The notes under the pieces are model-generated. The model saw only the letters and a list, made by a program, of their open reading frames with translations, was not told where the DNA came from and made no database searches. DNA of 64,000 bases, from assembly GCF_018130765.1 (NCBI RefSeq), contig NZ_JAFCJZ010000023.1, forward strand, positions 80,692-144,691, in the 5' to 3' direction. The DNA is from Bradyrhizobium iriomotense. Its GTDB lineage: Bacteria > Pseudomonadota > Alphaproteobacteria > Rhizobiales > Xanthobacteraceae. Shown here one piece after another: positions 7,635 through 16,277 of the stretch (positions are counted from its first letter, which is position 1; each line of letters begins with the position of its first letter). A program made the position numbers and the translations under genes.

Positions 7635-9356
7635 GTGAGCGGTTGGACGCGTTGGGTGCCCGGGATCGATACGCTTCGCCACTACGAAGCTGATTGGCTT
7701 CGACATGATGTATTCGCGGGTCTCGTGCTCGCGACCATGCTGGTCCCGGTCGGAATTGCTTATGCCGTGGCGTCGGGCCTGCCGGGCATCCACGGCCTCT
7801 ACGCGACCATCGTCCCTCTTCTGGCCTACGCAATGTTCGGTCCGAGCCGCATCATCGTGCTCGGACCAGACTCGGCGCTGGCGGCTGTCATCCTCGGCGT
7901 AATTGGCCCGTTGTCCGGCGGTGATCCGGTCCGTGCCGCAATGCTCGCCGCGATGATGGCGCTCGTTTCAGGAAGCGTGCTCATTGTGGCGGGCATCGCG
8001 CAGTTGGGGTTCGTGACCGAGCTTCTCTCCAAGCCGATACGGTACGGCTATATGAACGGGATCGCATTGACCGTTTTGATCAGCCAACTGCCAAAGCTGC
8101 TCGGCTTCTCGATCGAAAGCAAAGGACCGCTGAGAGACCTGTGGGCGATCGCCGGTGGGATCGCCGACGGCAAGCTAAATTGGGGCGCATTCGCAGTCGG
8201 ACTTGGCACGTTGATGGTCATCCTGCTGCTCAAGGACAGCAAACGGCTGCCGGGAATCCTGATTGCCGTCGTCGGAGCGACCCTTGTCGTCGCACTATTT
8301 GATCTCGGAACCGGTTATGGCGTGAAGGTTCTGGGGCCGCTTCCTCAAGGTCTGCCGGCCTTCTCCATTCCCTGGATCGGCTATGGCGATCTGATTTCGG
8401 TCGTGGCCGGCGGCTGCGCCATCGCTCTGGTCTCGTTCGCCGATACCAGCGTGTTGTCGCGAACCTATGCTGCTCGATTGGGCGACAAGGTCGATCCGAA
8501 CCAGGAGATGGTGGGTCTCGGCGCTGCCAACCTGGCAACCGGATTTTTTCAGGGCTTCCCGATCAGCAGCAGCTCCTCGCGCACGCCCGTTGCCGAGGCC
8601 GCCGGCGCGCGCACCCAGCTCACATGCGTCGTCGGCGCGCTCGCTATCGCTTTCCTTCTGCTGGTTGCGCCGAATCTGTTGCAGCACCTGCCGAATGCCG
8701 CGTTGGCGGCGGTGGTGATCGCAGCTGCGATCGGCCTGATCGAGATCAACGATCTCAAACGAATCTACCGGATCCAGCGTTGGGAGTTCTGGTTGACGGT
8801 GCTGTGCTTCGTGGGCGTGGCCGTGCTCGGCGCTATCCCGGGAATCGGCCTTGCCATCGCGGTGGCCATTGCGGAGTTTCTGTGGGACGGCTGGCGTCCG
8901 CACTCCGCCGTTCTGGGGCGAGCACACGGCGTCAAGGGCTATCACGACATCACGAGATATCCCGATGCCCGCCTGATCCCCGGACTGGTGCTGTTCCGCT
9001 GGGATGCGCCGCTGTTCTTCGCCAATGCCGAGTTCTTCAAGGAGCGAATTCTGGCCGCGGTCGAGACATCGCCAACACCTGTGCGCTGGCTGGTCGTCGC
9101 CGCCGAACCGGTCACGAGCGTAGACGTCACCGCCTGCGATACCGTTGCCGAACTGGACGAAGCGCTGCACGCCAGGGGCATTGAGCTTTGCTTTGCCGAG
9201 CTCAAGGATCCGGTGAAGGACAAGCTGAAGCGTTTTGGCTTGTACGCTCAGGTCGGCGAGGCTCACTTCTTTCCGACCATCGGCTCAGCCGTCTCGAGCT
9301 ACCTGGAGATCAACAACGTCGAATGGGAGGACTGGGAGGATCAGGTCGAAGGTTAG
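7635..9356 (+). CDS. SulP-family inorganic anion (sulfate/bicarbonate) transporter
   Basis: A 573-residue inner-membrane transporter of the SLC26/SulP family. The N-terminal ~430 residues hold about a dozen hydrophobic helices, starting with the family motif LVPVGIAYAVASGLPGIHGLYA (split here by helix boundaries), and GPSRIIVLGPDSALAAV. The C-terminal ~120 residues form a STAS domain. Substrate may be sulfate or bicarbonate; family membership alone does not decide. GTG 7635 is preferred because GGAG at 7623-7626 is eight bases upstream; GTG 7626, three codons earlier, overlaps that site. The gene stands alone after an unusual leader hairpin and ends opposite the regulator gene. Confidence 0.9.
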   Translation: MSGWTRWVPGIDTLRHYEADWLRHDVFAGLVLATMLVPVGIAYAVASGLPGIHGLYATIVPLLAYAMFGPSRIIVLGPDSALAAVILGVIGPLSGGDPVRAAMLAAMMALVSGSVLIVAGIAQLGFVTELLSKPIRYGYMNGIALTVLISQLPKLLGFSIESKGPLRDLWAIAGGIADGKLNWGAFAVGLGTLMVILLLKDSKRLPGILIAVVGATLVVALFDLGTGYGVKVLGPLPQGLPAFSIPWIGYGDLISVVAGGCAIALVSFADTSVLSRTYAARLGDKVDPNQEMVGLGAANLATGFFQGFPISSSSSRTPVAEAAGARTQLTCVVGALAIAFLLLVAPNLLQHLPNAALAAVVIAAAIGLIEINDLKRIYRIQRWEFWLTVLCFVGVAVLGAIPGIGLAIAVAIAEFLWDGWRPHSAVLGRAHGVKGYHDITRYPDARLIPGLVLFRWDAPLFFANAEFFKERILAAVETSPTPVRWLVVAAEPVTSVDVTACDTVAELDEALHARGIELCFAELKDPVKDKLKRFGLYAQVGEAHFFPTIGSAVSSYLEINNVEWEDWEDQVEG

Positions 9357-9370
9357 CCCGCAGGATGGGT

Positions 9371-9388
9371 CGCTTGTTTCTACAAGCG
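9371..9388. terminator. Hairpin between convergent genes
   Basis: CGCTTGT and ACAAGCG form a perfect seven-base stem around TTCT in the short gap between the transporter and the convergent regulator. It lacks a T-run, so it is a weak terminator candidate for either strand. Confidence 0.35.
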
Positions 9389-9413
9389 GAGTGAGCGAGC
9401 TCAATACCGGTGT

Positions 9414-11045
9414 TCATTCGGGCAGCCCGGCTCGGCGCAATCCGTCCTCATATCGGGAAACATTCACCGCCTTCCGATACGGCCCTAACGTGTCCTTCAA
9501 ATTGGAAAGGACCAGCGCTGGATCTAGCTCTCGCACCCTCGCCAATAGATGCCGGGCCTGATCCATATGTCCAGCCATCGCGTTGCTTGCGATGGCGATG
9601 CGCAGCGCGGGCCGGAAGTCCGGATTGTCCTGCAACGCCATCGCAGCCCAGCCCGCCGCTTCTTCATAACGGCCGGCGAAGAAATTTGCGTGCGCGATCG
9701 CGCTTCGCATTCCGCCGATCCGTGGATCCAGAGGATCCAGGCGCATGGCGCGCACGAAGCGTTCGATCGCAGCTTCGGGCTCTCCGAGCCAACATTTCAC
9801 CCATCCGCCGAAGCGCCACGCTTCCGCCAGATTGGAGTTCAGCGTGAGAGCCCGCTCGGTTAAGTCGGCGGCTGTGTCGAGATCGTGAACGACAAACGCC
9901 AGCGCCCACCCGCTCGCGGCAAGCGCAACCGCGTCGTCTCTGCCCAGTTCGATCGCTCGGCGAGCGAGCCGCACGACCTCGGCCCTCTCGCTTGGTGTGA
10001 CCGCGATCCGACCATCGGCCTTGAGACGGGCAAAGCAGGATGCGGCACGCCCGTAGGCACATGCGAATTCCGGGTCGAGCTCGATTGCCCGATAGAAAAG
10101 GCCTAACGCCTCTTCGTTCGCCGGCAGACTGGCAAATTGGTACAGCTTGGCGGTGCCGCGCAGATAGGCGGTGTAGGCATCCAGTCGCTCCGTCGGTCTA
10201 CGCCTGGCATACTCGATCTCCGCCTTTTCCACCGCCGGCGCGATCGCGGCGACAACGCTCTCGGTCACTCGATCCTGAAGATCGAATATGTCGTCGAGCG
10301 TGCCATCGAAGCGATCCGCCCAAAGATGCGCCCGGGTTGCACTGTCGAGAAGCTGTGCCGTGATCCGTATCCGGTCTGCTGCTCTGCGCACGCTTCCTTC
10401 CAGGACATAACGCACCCCGAGATCGTGCCCGACCTGCTTCACGTCGACCGCGCGTCCTCCAAAAGTGAAGCTGGAGTTCCGGGCAATGACGACCAGCGCC
10501 TTGAAGCGCGATAGCGCGGTGATGATGTCATCGACCATTCCGTCAGCAAGATATTCCTGCTCGGGATCAGGGCTCATATTGACGAAGGGGAGAACGGCGA
10601 TTGAAGGCTTGTCCGGCAGCCAGAGAGCCGGCTGAGGCGGCTCGATCCGGCGACCGACGATGATGGGATCTGCATCTCCTCGGACGCGTCCGACGAAGCG
10701 ATAGCCCTTGCGTGGCAACGTCTTGATGAAGCGCTGTTCCTCGCCGGAATCGCCGATCGCGTTTCGAGCCGCGTTCAGCCGGGTCGTCAGCGCGGCGTCG
10801 GATACGACACGGCCGCTCCAGACTGCCTTGATGATCTCTTCCTTGCTGAGGACGCGTTCCCTGTTCCTGATCAGGTAGCCGAGCAGATCGAATACCCGCG
10901 GCGGTACGGCAACCATGTCCGCCCCGCGGCGCAGTTCACGCCGTTCAGCGTCAAACACGAACTCATCGAAGAAATAGCGCAAGCTGCCACGACCTGGGTT
11001 ACGTGCGACGGTGCCGGCACCGAAAGATAATCCATCAGTAAGCAA
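9414..11045 (-). CDS. Winged-helix transcriptional regulator with FlgO-like and TPR domains
   Basis: A 543-residue cytoplasmic protein. Residues ~25-120 form an OmpR/CadC-type winged helix, with VPPRVFDLLGYLIRNRERV and the C-terminal hairpin LPRKGYRFVG. A segment beginning PSIAVLPFVNMSPDPEQEYL (~150-270) matches the TolB/FlgO-like region common in rhizobial adenylate-cyclase-type proteins, and the rest is tetratricopeptide-like helices. No transmembrane segment is visible, unlike CadC. The start is uncertain: the frame opens at TTG 11045 without a good ribosome site, and no in-frame ATG precedes the DNA-binding domain. It is divergent from the Bug-type binding-protein gene and may control it. 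Confidence 0.85.
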   Translation of the reverse strand: MLTDGLSFGAGTVARNPGRGSLRYFFDEFVFDAERRELRRGADMVAVPPRVFDLLGYLIRNRERVLSKEEIIKAVWSGRVVSDAALTTRLNAARNAIGDSGEEQRFIKTLPRKGYRFVGRVRGDADPIIVGRRIEPPQPALWLPDKPSIAVLPFVNMSPDPEQEYLADGMVDDIITALSRFKALVVIARNSSFTFGGRAVDVKQVGHDLGVRYVLEGSVRRAADRIRITAQLLDSATRAHLWADRFDGTLDDIFDLQDRVTESVVAAIAPAVEKAEIEYARRRPTERLDAYTAYLRGTAKLYQFASLPANEEALGLFYRAIELDPEFACAYGRAASCFARLKADGRIAVTPSERAEVVRLARRAIELGRDDAVALAASGWALAFVVHDLDTAADLTERALTLNSNLAEAWRFGGWVKCWLGEPEAAIERFVRAMRLDPLDPRIGGMRSAIAHANFFAGRYEEAAGWAAMALQDNPDFRPALRIAIASNAMAGHMDQARHLLARVRELDPALVLSNLKDTLGPYRKAVNVSRYEDGLRRAGLPE

Positions 11046-11131
11046 ATAGTAAGCCAGAGGTTAAGCGCCTCCGGACATGGCCCGGTATGGTCTTCGTGAA
11101 AGTTGAACACAGGTCGCTACGGGAGGATCCC

Positions 11132-12109
11132 ATGAGCGTCTCCGGTCGCTCCTCCGTTGTCATCGGCATCCTTCTCGGCGTCGTCTTGTCCTGGAGTTCT
11201 GCCGTCCTCGCCGGCGACTGGCCGCATCGGACGGTCCGGTTGATTCTGCCCGTGCCGGCCGGGAGTGCATCAGATTTCAGCGCCCGGCTCCTTGCGGAGC
11301 GACTTTCCCAACGCTGGGGACAGGCCGTCATCGTGGACAATCGCCCGGGAGCCGATGGGGTGATCGGAGTTTCAGCCTTTCTCGGCGCCGAAGATGATCA
11401 CACCCTGCTTTATGCAATCTCGGCCATATTTACCGTGCACCCGATCACGCGCGAGAAATTGCCCTATGATCCAGTTCGTGAGTTGGTCCCGATATGTCCG
11501 ACCTCGGACGTTGTCCTTGCGATAGCAGCCAGCGAAAAAAGCTCGATCCGCTCGCTCGACGATCTGGTTCAAACCGCTCGCGCGCGACCGGGCAAGCTGA
11601 ACTGGGGCGGCTCGCCTGGCCTGCCGCCCTTCGTTGTCGGAGGGTTCTTCAAGACCTCGAAGCTCGATCTCGCAGTCGTCCCCTATCGCGAGATTGCGCC
11701 TGCTCTCCAGGATCTTGGCGAGGGCCGCATAGATTTGTTCGTTCACGCGCTGGGTGTGCTCATGCCGCAGGTGCAGTCGGGCAAGGCGCGGCTGCTTGCA
11801 GTGGCGAGCGACGTTCGCATGCCGCTCGTCCCTGACGTGCCGACAGTCGCCGAAGCTGGATATCCCCAACTTCGAATGGAAGGTGTGGTGGGCTTTTACG
11901 GCAAACGCGGAATGCCGGATGCGCTGCGCGACCGGATTGCATCCGATGTCCGCGACGTTGCAAGCGATCCCGACATTCGCGATAGACTGGCCGCCGTCGG
12001 ACAGGTCGCCCGTTCCGGCAGCCCGTCCGAGTTCGCCGCTTTGCTGGAGCAGTACCATCGGCGCCTTGCTGATCTCGCGAAGACAATCGATTTCAAGGCG
12101 ACACAGTGA
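11132..12109 (+). CDS. Bug-family (TctC) periplasmic substrate-binding protein
   Basis: A 325-residue extracytoplasmic receptor. It has a signal peptide (hydrophobic core IGILLGVVLSWSSAVLA), then the Bug landmarks WPHRTVRLILPVPAGSASD, the VIVDNRPGADGVIGV loop, and LNWGGSPGLPPF. Such receptors serve tripartite tricarboxylate transporters, but no TctA/TctB membrane genes are near, so it is an orphan receptor, as is common for this expanded family. ATG 11132 is chosen for its GGGAGG site and the signal peptide; the frame opens 15 codons earlier. The O-methyltransferase follows directly. Confidence 0.9.
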   Translation: MSVSGRSSVVIGILLGVVLSWSSAVLAGDWPHRTVRLILPVPAGSASDFSARLLAERLSQRWGQAVIVDNRPGADGVIGVSAFLGAEDDHTLLYAISAIFTVHPITREKLPYDPVRELVPICPTSDVVLAIAASEKSSIRSLDDLVQTARARPGKLNWGGSPGLPPFVVGGFFKTSKLDLAVVPYREIAPALQDLGEGRIDLFVHALGVLMPQVQSGKARLLAVASDVRMPLVPDVPTVAEAGYPQLRMEGVVGFYGKRGMPDALRDRIASDVRDVASDPDIRDRLAAVGQVARSGSPSEFAALLEQYHRRLADLAKTIDFKATQ

Positions 12110-12123
12110 CCGGGAGCCGTCAG

Positions 12124-13128
12124 ATGACATCCGACCCTCGGCTCGATCTTCTGGGCCTGATCAATGGTTTTCAGATCACGCAGGCAATTCGTGTCGCAGC
12201 AACCTTGAGAGTAGCCGACCATCTGAATGACGGCGCTCGTTCCGCCCGCGAACTCGCGGCACTGACGAGGAGCCATCCTGATTCGCTCTACCGGCTGTTG
12301 CGGGCGCTCGCTGCAGTCGGCGTTTTCCGGGAAGGGGAAGACCGAACGTTCATACTCACTCCCATGGGGGAATGTTTGCGTACGGATTCCGGGACGCCGC
12401 TCGGGGCGTGGGCGGAAGTCGTCGGAAGCCCCTATTTTTGGCAGGCTTGGGGCCACCTGCTGCACAGCGTGCGAACCGGCGAGAACGCGTTTCAAGACCT
12501 GAATGGCACGGACGTCTGGCGCTTCCGCGCCGAGCACCCTGAACACGGCGCCTTGTTCAATCGGGCGATGACGCAATTTTCAAGCGCCAGCGCAGAAGCA
12601 GTGATCCGCGCCTACGATTTCTCTCCGTTTCGCCACGTCGTGGACGTGGGCGGCGGACACGGCTTGATGTTGGCCGCGATCCTGCACGCCCACCCCCTCG
12701 TTCGCGGCACGCTATTCGACCAGCCCGAGGTCGTGGGCCAGGCAAGGACCGTATTGGCGGAACACAGCGTCGCCGACCGGTGCAACATCGTGGGTGGAAG
12801 TTTCTTCGAAGCGATCCCTGAAGGCGCCGATGCTTATCTGATGCGAGCGGTCATTCACGATTGGAAAGACGATGAAGCCATCGCCATCCTGAAAGTGTGC
12901 CGGCGCGCGGCCGGCGAATCTGCAAGATTGCTTCTCATCGAACGGCTCATCGGCCCTCCGAATGAAATGCCGGGCGCCAAGTTCAGCGACCTGAATATGC
13001 TTGTCTCGCCGGGAGGACGAGAGCGAACGCGCGAGGAATTTTCAGATCTTCTTGGCAAGTCTGGCTTCGAGTTGACGCGCATCTTTCCGGCGAGCACCCA
13101 CAATGTGATTGAAGCTCGACCGCGCTAG
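12124..13128 (+). CDS. SAM-dependent O-methyltransferase (acetylserotonin/hydroxyneurosporene type)
   Basis: A 334-residue class I methyltransferase of the plant-like O-methyltransferase family. An N-terminal winged-helix dimerisation domain (residues ~1-100, with LTRSHPDSLYRLLRAL) precedes the Rossmann domain. Glycine motif VVDVGGGHG binds SAM, and AVIHDWKDDEA carries the family's general-base His. It likely methylates an aromatic hydroxyl; the substrate is unknown. I use ATG 12124, with GGGAG seven bases upstream; a GTG at 12106 would overlap the preceding stop. It is co-oriented with and 14 bases from the Bug receptor gene, an odd pairing that may simply reflect one transcript. Confidence 0.88.
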   Translation: MTSDPRLDLLGLINGFQITQAIRVAATLRVADHLNDGARSARELAALTRSHPDSLYRLLRALAAVGVFREGEDRTFILTPMGECLRTDSGTPLGAWAEVVGSPYFWQAWGHLLHSVRTGENAFQDLNGTDVWRFRAEHPEHGALFNRAMTQFSSASAEAVIRAYDFSPFRHVVDVGGGHGLMLAAILHAHPLVRGTLFDQPEVVGQARTVLAEHSVADRCNIVGGSFFEAIPEGADAYLMRAVIHDWKDDEAIAILKVCRRAAGESARLLLIERLIGPPNEMPGAKFSDLNMLVSPGGRERTREEFSDLLGKSGFELTRIFPASTHNVIEARPR

Positions 13129-13320
13129 ACCTCGCGGATCGGCAGGGACTTCGCTGCATCCCGCACATAGGACGCGATATCGCCTCCGGAAGCCATCCTC
13201 GCCGCATCAATTGCACACTTTGCGCATTCGTCCATCGACCCCGGATGCGTTGCCGATGCCGGCGGAGGTGGGCCCACCACTTCGGCGTCGGACCAACGGA
13301 CGCCATCGGCCGCGCAGCAC

Positions 13321-13342
13321 GAGACCGCCCGAAGGCGGTCTC
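13321..13342 (-). terminator. Perfect hairpin downstream of the small NIPSNAP-like gene
   Basis: GAGACCGCC and GGCGGTCTC pair perfectly around a CGAA tetraloop, 25 bases beyond the stop of the minus-strand gene. There is no T-run on either side. It lies between convergent genes and could stop transcription from both. Confidence 0.5.
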
Positions 13343-13366
13343 GCACGCGGGAGAGAAGGCGCTCCG

Positions 13367-13678
13367 TCAAAGATCAACCTGGATGGCGACGTTGGAGCGC
13401 ACCCAATCCGATTGCCCAGCCTTCAGCCGCTTGGCTTGAAATTCAACGAAAGCCGGATCGGCGCCTAGCGACGCCAAGGTACGACCATAGGCTTCCACGC
13501 TATCGAAACGAGCGACGAAGGCATAGTTCCCGACCTCGCCGCCGATCACCGACCAATAGCTGACATCGGCCCCGTGTTTCTTCCAGAGTGTCGCACCGTC
13601 TTTTGCCAGCTGTAGGACGGTCGCAAGATCGCTACCGGGTCTTGGATGCGAAACGAACTGCATAATGACTGCAGGCAT
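13367..13678 (-). CDS. Small dimeric alpha/beta-barrel-type protein of unknown function (NIPSNAP-like)
   Basis: A 103-residue soluble protein. The pattern of VIMQFVSHPRPG strand, long amphipathic helix with ATLWKKHGADVSYW, then YAFVARFDSVEAYGRTLASL resembles the NIPSNAP/antibiotic-monooxygenase-like ferredoxin fold, in which one strand carries the readout and the helix packs beneath. No catalytic residues are recognisable. ATG 13678 has GGAGAGG upstream; the frame extends further without support. It is divergent from the quinone-oxidoreductase-like gene, and the shared promoter region holds a FixK-type box. Confidence 0.75.
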   Translation of the reverse strand: MPAVIMQFVSHPRPGSDLATVLQLAKDGATLWKKHGADVSYWSVIGGEVGNYAFVARFDSVEAYGRTLASLGADPAFVEFQAKRLKAGQSDWVRSNVAIQVDL

Positions 13679-13770
13679 TTTCCTCTCCAATAAAAAATAA
13701 GAATGATGGCGCCAGATGACCCGGCTGGTCATTTGGCCCGAAGAGAATTCCAAGCAGTGCACGCTCAAGC

Positions 13771-13784
13771 TTGATCTGGATCAA
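13771..13784. promoter_or_regulatory. FixK/FNR-type box
   Basis: TTGATCTGGATCAA is a perfect match to the FNR/FixK palindrome TTGAT-N4-ATCAA. If it activates from -41.5, transcription would begin near 13819, leaving a ~36-base leader before the oxidoreductase start at 13855. The divergent small gene starts 93 bases away on the other side. Confidence 0.6.
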
Positions 13785-13854
13785 TTCAATTTTCCGAGCC
13801 GGACGGCAGTCTGTCGCCCTTGCGCTGAGTTGCGGCATTGCATGGAGTTCGCCC

Positions 13855-14898
13855 ATGATGGAGCAGCGCAACCGGGTTGTTCAGGTCAGCCGCTTCGGCG
13901 ATCCCGAGGCACTGGAGATTGTCGACGCCCGCCTGCCGACCGCTGGCCGGGGCCAGGTGCGCGTTCGCGTCCTCGCGTCGAGCCTCAACTACACCGAGGT
14001 GCTGATCAGGCGCCATCTCTACCCGCAAACGATGCGCCTCCGGCCGCCGTTCGTGATGGGCTACGACGTGGTGGGGGCAATCGATCAGCTCGGCGAAGGC
14101 GTGCACGACTTTCAGATTGACGAGCGCGTGGCCGACATGACGGTGGTCGGGTCGAACGCCGAATATCGTACGCTTCGGGCGAAGGATCTCGCCCGCGTGC
14201 CGGTGGGCGTGGACGCCGCTGAAGCGGCCGCGCTGATCTTGAGCTGGACGACCGCGTACCAGCTTCTGCACCGCGCGGCCAAGGTCCAGCGAGGTCAGCG
14301 TGTGCTCGTGCACGGAGCCGCCGGCGCGGTCGGCCAGGCGCTGCTTGTGCTCGGAAGACTGGCCGGCCTCGAGCTGTGGGGCACTGTACGCGGCGAGCAC
14401 ATGGCGCTCGTCCGAGAGCTGGGGGCAACGCCGATCGACTACCAGCACGAGGACTTCACGCAGGTTCTGCCGGGCGGATTCGACGTCATCGTCGACGGCG
14501 TCGGCGAAGACGGCTATCGCCGCTCATACGCGGCGCTCAAGCCAGGTGGCCTGCTCTGTGCCATCGGCTTCTCCGCGAGCGTGCAGGCGCAGCGTCGAAT
14601 GCTCCCCATCGTGATGGAGATCGCGCGCCTGTATTTGTGGAGATTGTTGCCCGGCGGCAAGCGAGCCCGGTTTTACTCGGTCAATGCCATGCGGGCGCGT
14701 CATCCCGCCTGGTTCAAGGAAGACCTGGAGCATCTGTTCGGGCTTCTGGCAACCGGCGCCATCCGGCCGCGCATCGCCGGGCGGATCTCCTTCGAGGAGG
14801 TCGCCGATGCTCACCGCCGCCTCGAAGCTGGCGGCCTCGAGGGCAAGCTCGTGCTGTGCCCTGATCTCTCCTCGCGACACAGCCAGCGCGCCGCCTGA
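13855..14898 (+). CDS. Zinc-independent medium-chain dehydrogenase/quinone oxidoreductase-like protein
   Basis: A 347-residue MDR-superfamily enzyme. It has an N-terminal GroES-like half (GDPEALEIVDARLP, then PFVMGYDVVGAIDQLGEGV) and a Rossmann half with VLVHGAAGAVGQALLVLGRLAG that binds NAD(P)H. The Cys ligands of zinc alcohol dehydrogenases are absent, which fits the quinone oxidoreductase/enoyl reductase branch. It probably reduces an enone or quinone in the cytoplasm. ATG 13855 is chosen because GGAG at 13844-13847 is seven bases upstream; the frame opens earlier, at 13771, inside the FixK-type box, which cannot be the start if that box is functional. Confidence 0.87.
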   Translation: MMEQRNRVVQVSRFGDPEALEIVDARLPTAGRGQVRVRVLASSLNYTEVLIRRHLYPQTMRLRPPFVMGYDVVGAIDQLGEGVHDFQIDERVADMTVVGSNAEYRTLRAKDLARVPVGVDAAEAAALILSWTTAYQLLHRAAKVQRGQRVLVHGAAGAVGQALLVLGRLAGLELWGTVRGEHMALVRELGATPIDYQHEDFTQVLPGGFDVIVDGVGEDGYRRSYAALKPGGLLCAIGFSASVQAQRRMLPIVMEIARLYLWRLLPGGKRARFYSVNAMRARHPAWFKEDLEHLFGLLATGAIRPRIAGRISFEEVADAHRRLEAGGLEGKLVLCPDLSSRHSQRAA

Positions 14899-14946
14899 CG
14901 CGGCCCGGACCGGTGCCGCACCGTAACGCGCGATCGGGTGTCGCGC

Positions 14947-15831
14947 TTACACGCAGGCCTGCGCACCTCCCTTCAGCTTCACCGGGATCGTCAGGTAGCG
15001 TACCCCGTTGGCTTCGGCGGGCGGGAATTTGCCGGCGCGGATGTTGACCTGGATGGAGGGCAGCAGCAGCCTCGGCGCCGACAGCTTGGTGTCGCGTGCC
15101 TGGCGCAAGGTCACAAATTCGTCTTCCGAAACGCCGTCCTTGACGTGGACGTTGTTCTCGCGCTGCTCGCGGACCGTGGTCTCCCAAGCGAAACTGTCAC
15201 GGCCTGGTGCCTTGTAGTCGTGACACATGAACAGCCGCGTCTGCTGCGGCAGAGCCAGCAGCCGCCTGATCGAGCGATAGAGTTTATGAGCGTCGCCGCC
15301 GGGGAAGTCGGCGCGCGCCGTGCCGTAGTCCGGCATGAACAGAGTGTCCCCAACGAATACGGCATCTTCGATCCTATAGGAGACGTCCGCCGGCGTATGC
15401 CCCGGGGTGTAGAGAACTTCGACATTGAGTTCCCCGAGATTGAAGCGCTCGCCGTCCCGGAACAGGTGATCGAAGTCGCTGCCGTCGGTCTTCAGATCGG
15501 TCGCGTTGAAGATCGGGCGGAAGATGCGCTGCACGTCCTTGATGTGCTCGCCGATGCCGATCTTTGCGCCGGTCTTCGCCTTGATGAAGGGTGCGCCGGA
15601 GAGATGGTCGGCATGCGCATGGGTCTCCAGCACCCATTCGACAGTGTTGCCTGCCTCCTCGGCGGCTGCGAGCATCGCCTCGACGGAACGCGTGTCCACT
15701 TCGCCCGAATTGTGGTCGTAGTCGAATACCGGGTCGATGATCGCGGCCTTTTTCGTCGCCGGATCGGCAACCAGGTAGCTCACCGTATTGGTTGGTTCGT
15801 CGAAGAACGCTCGAATGATCGGTTGTGACAT
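14947..15831 (-). CDS. blh: Beta-lactamase-like hydrolase Blh, persulfide dioxygenase type
   Basis: A 294-residue metallo-beta-lactamase-fold protein of the ETHE1/Blh group. The metal motif THAHADHLSG places His71, His73, Asp75 and His76, with further ligands in YTPGHTPADVSY and FVGDTLF. Family members oxidise glutathione persulfide to sulfite and glutathione in the cytoplasm with non-haem iron. It is divergent from bigR, whose product represses this gene in Agrobacterium and Xylella and lets it respond to sulfide. The rhodanese and TauE/SafE exporter on the other arm complete a sulfide-to-sulfite/thiosulfate disposal route. Confidence 0.93.
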   Translation of the reverse strand: MSQPIIRAFFDEPTNTVSYLVADPATKKAAIIDPVFDYDHNSGEVDTRSVEAMLAAAEEAGNTVEWVLETHAHADHLSGAPFIKAKTGAKIGIGEHIKDVQRIFRPIFNATDLKTDGSDFDHLFRDGERFNLGELNVEVLYTPGHTPADVSYRIEDAVFVGDTLFMPDYGTARADFPGGDAHKLYRSIRRLLALPQQTRLFMCHDYKAPGRDSFAWETTVREQRENNVHVKDGVSEDEFVTLRQARDTKLSAPRLLLPSIQVNIRAGKFPPAEANGVRYLTIPVKLKGGAQACV

Positions 15832-15876
15832 TTCGGGGCCTCCTGATGTCGTCGGTTGGTTTGGTCTTGACGGATA

Positions 15877-15913
15877 TATTAGCTATTACTAAATAAGCAA
15901 TACCTAAAGTAAT
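15877..15913. promoter_or_regulatory. Candidate BigR operator in the blh-bigR divergent promoter
   Basis: This AT-rich block stands out in GC-rich DNA. It holds TATTAGCTATTACTAAATA (imperfect inverted repeat, 15877-15895) and a wider pair, ATTACT at 15885-15890 with AGTAAT at 15908-15913. It ends 12 bases before the bigR start. The position between divergent genes fits autoregulation and control of blh. Confidence 0.6.
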
Positions 15914-15925
15914 GGAGCAGGGCCG

Positions 15926-16258
15926 ATGGCCTCGTTGTCGTTCGATCCGGAAACTTTCGAGAAGCAGGCCGTCGAGGTTGCCTCCATCCTGCGGGCGCTC
16001 GCCAATGAGCGCCGGTTGATGATCCTGTGCAGGCTCGTTGAATGCGGCGAGGACAACGTGAGCTCCCTCGCCGAAGTCGCGGGGCTATCGCAATCGGCCC
16101 TGTCGCAACATCTCGCCAAAATGCGCGAGGAGGGTCTCGTCACTTTTCGCAGGGAAAGCCAGACGCTTTGGTACCGTATCGCCGATCCGCGCATCGAGCA
16201 GCTCTTCGCCGCGCTGCACAAGCTGTTTTGCGCACCTGCCAAAACCAAGCGCAGATAA
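15926..16258 (+). CDS. bigR: ArsR-family sulfide/persulfide-responsive repressor BigR
   Basis: A 110-residue winged-helix repressor. The recognition helix is in VAGLSQSALSQHLAKMREEGLV, and the wing is RRESQTLWYR. Cys35 (in LMILCRL) and Cys102 (in KLFCAPA) occupy the positions of the two BigR/YgaV/SqrR cysteines that form a sulfur bridge when persulfides rise, releasing DNA. A third Cys at 40 is extra. It heads a transcript with the rhodanese and the TauE-type exporter (19- and 23-base gaps) and faces blh across the candidate operator. Confidence 0.92.
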   Translation: MASLSFDPETFEKQAVEVASILRALANERRLMILCRLVECGEDNVSSLAEVAGLSQSALSQHLAKMREEGLVTFRRESQTLWYRIADPRIEQLFAALHKLFCAPAKTKRR

Positions 16259-16277
16259 TCCGGAGAAGGAATTGAGA

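Noticed and set aside
13125..13370. 81-residue minus-strand frame with TTG start that overlaps the stop of the small NIPSNAP-like gene
   Set aside because: A perfect hairpin lies inside it, it overlaps the end of the O-methyltransferase gene, has no ribosome site, and its composition is arginine/proline-rich in the first half.
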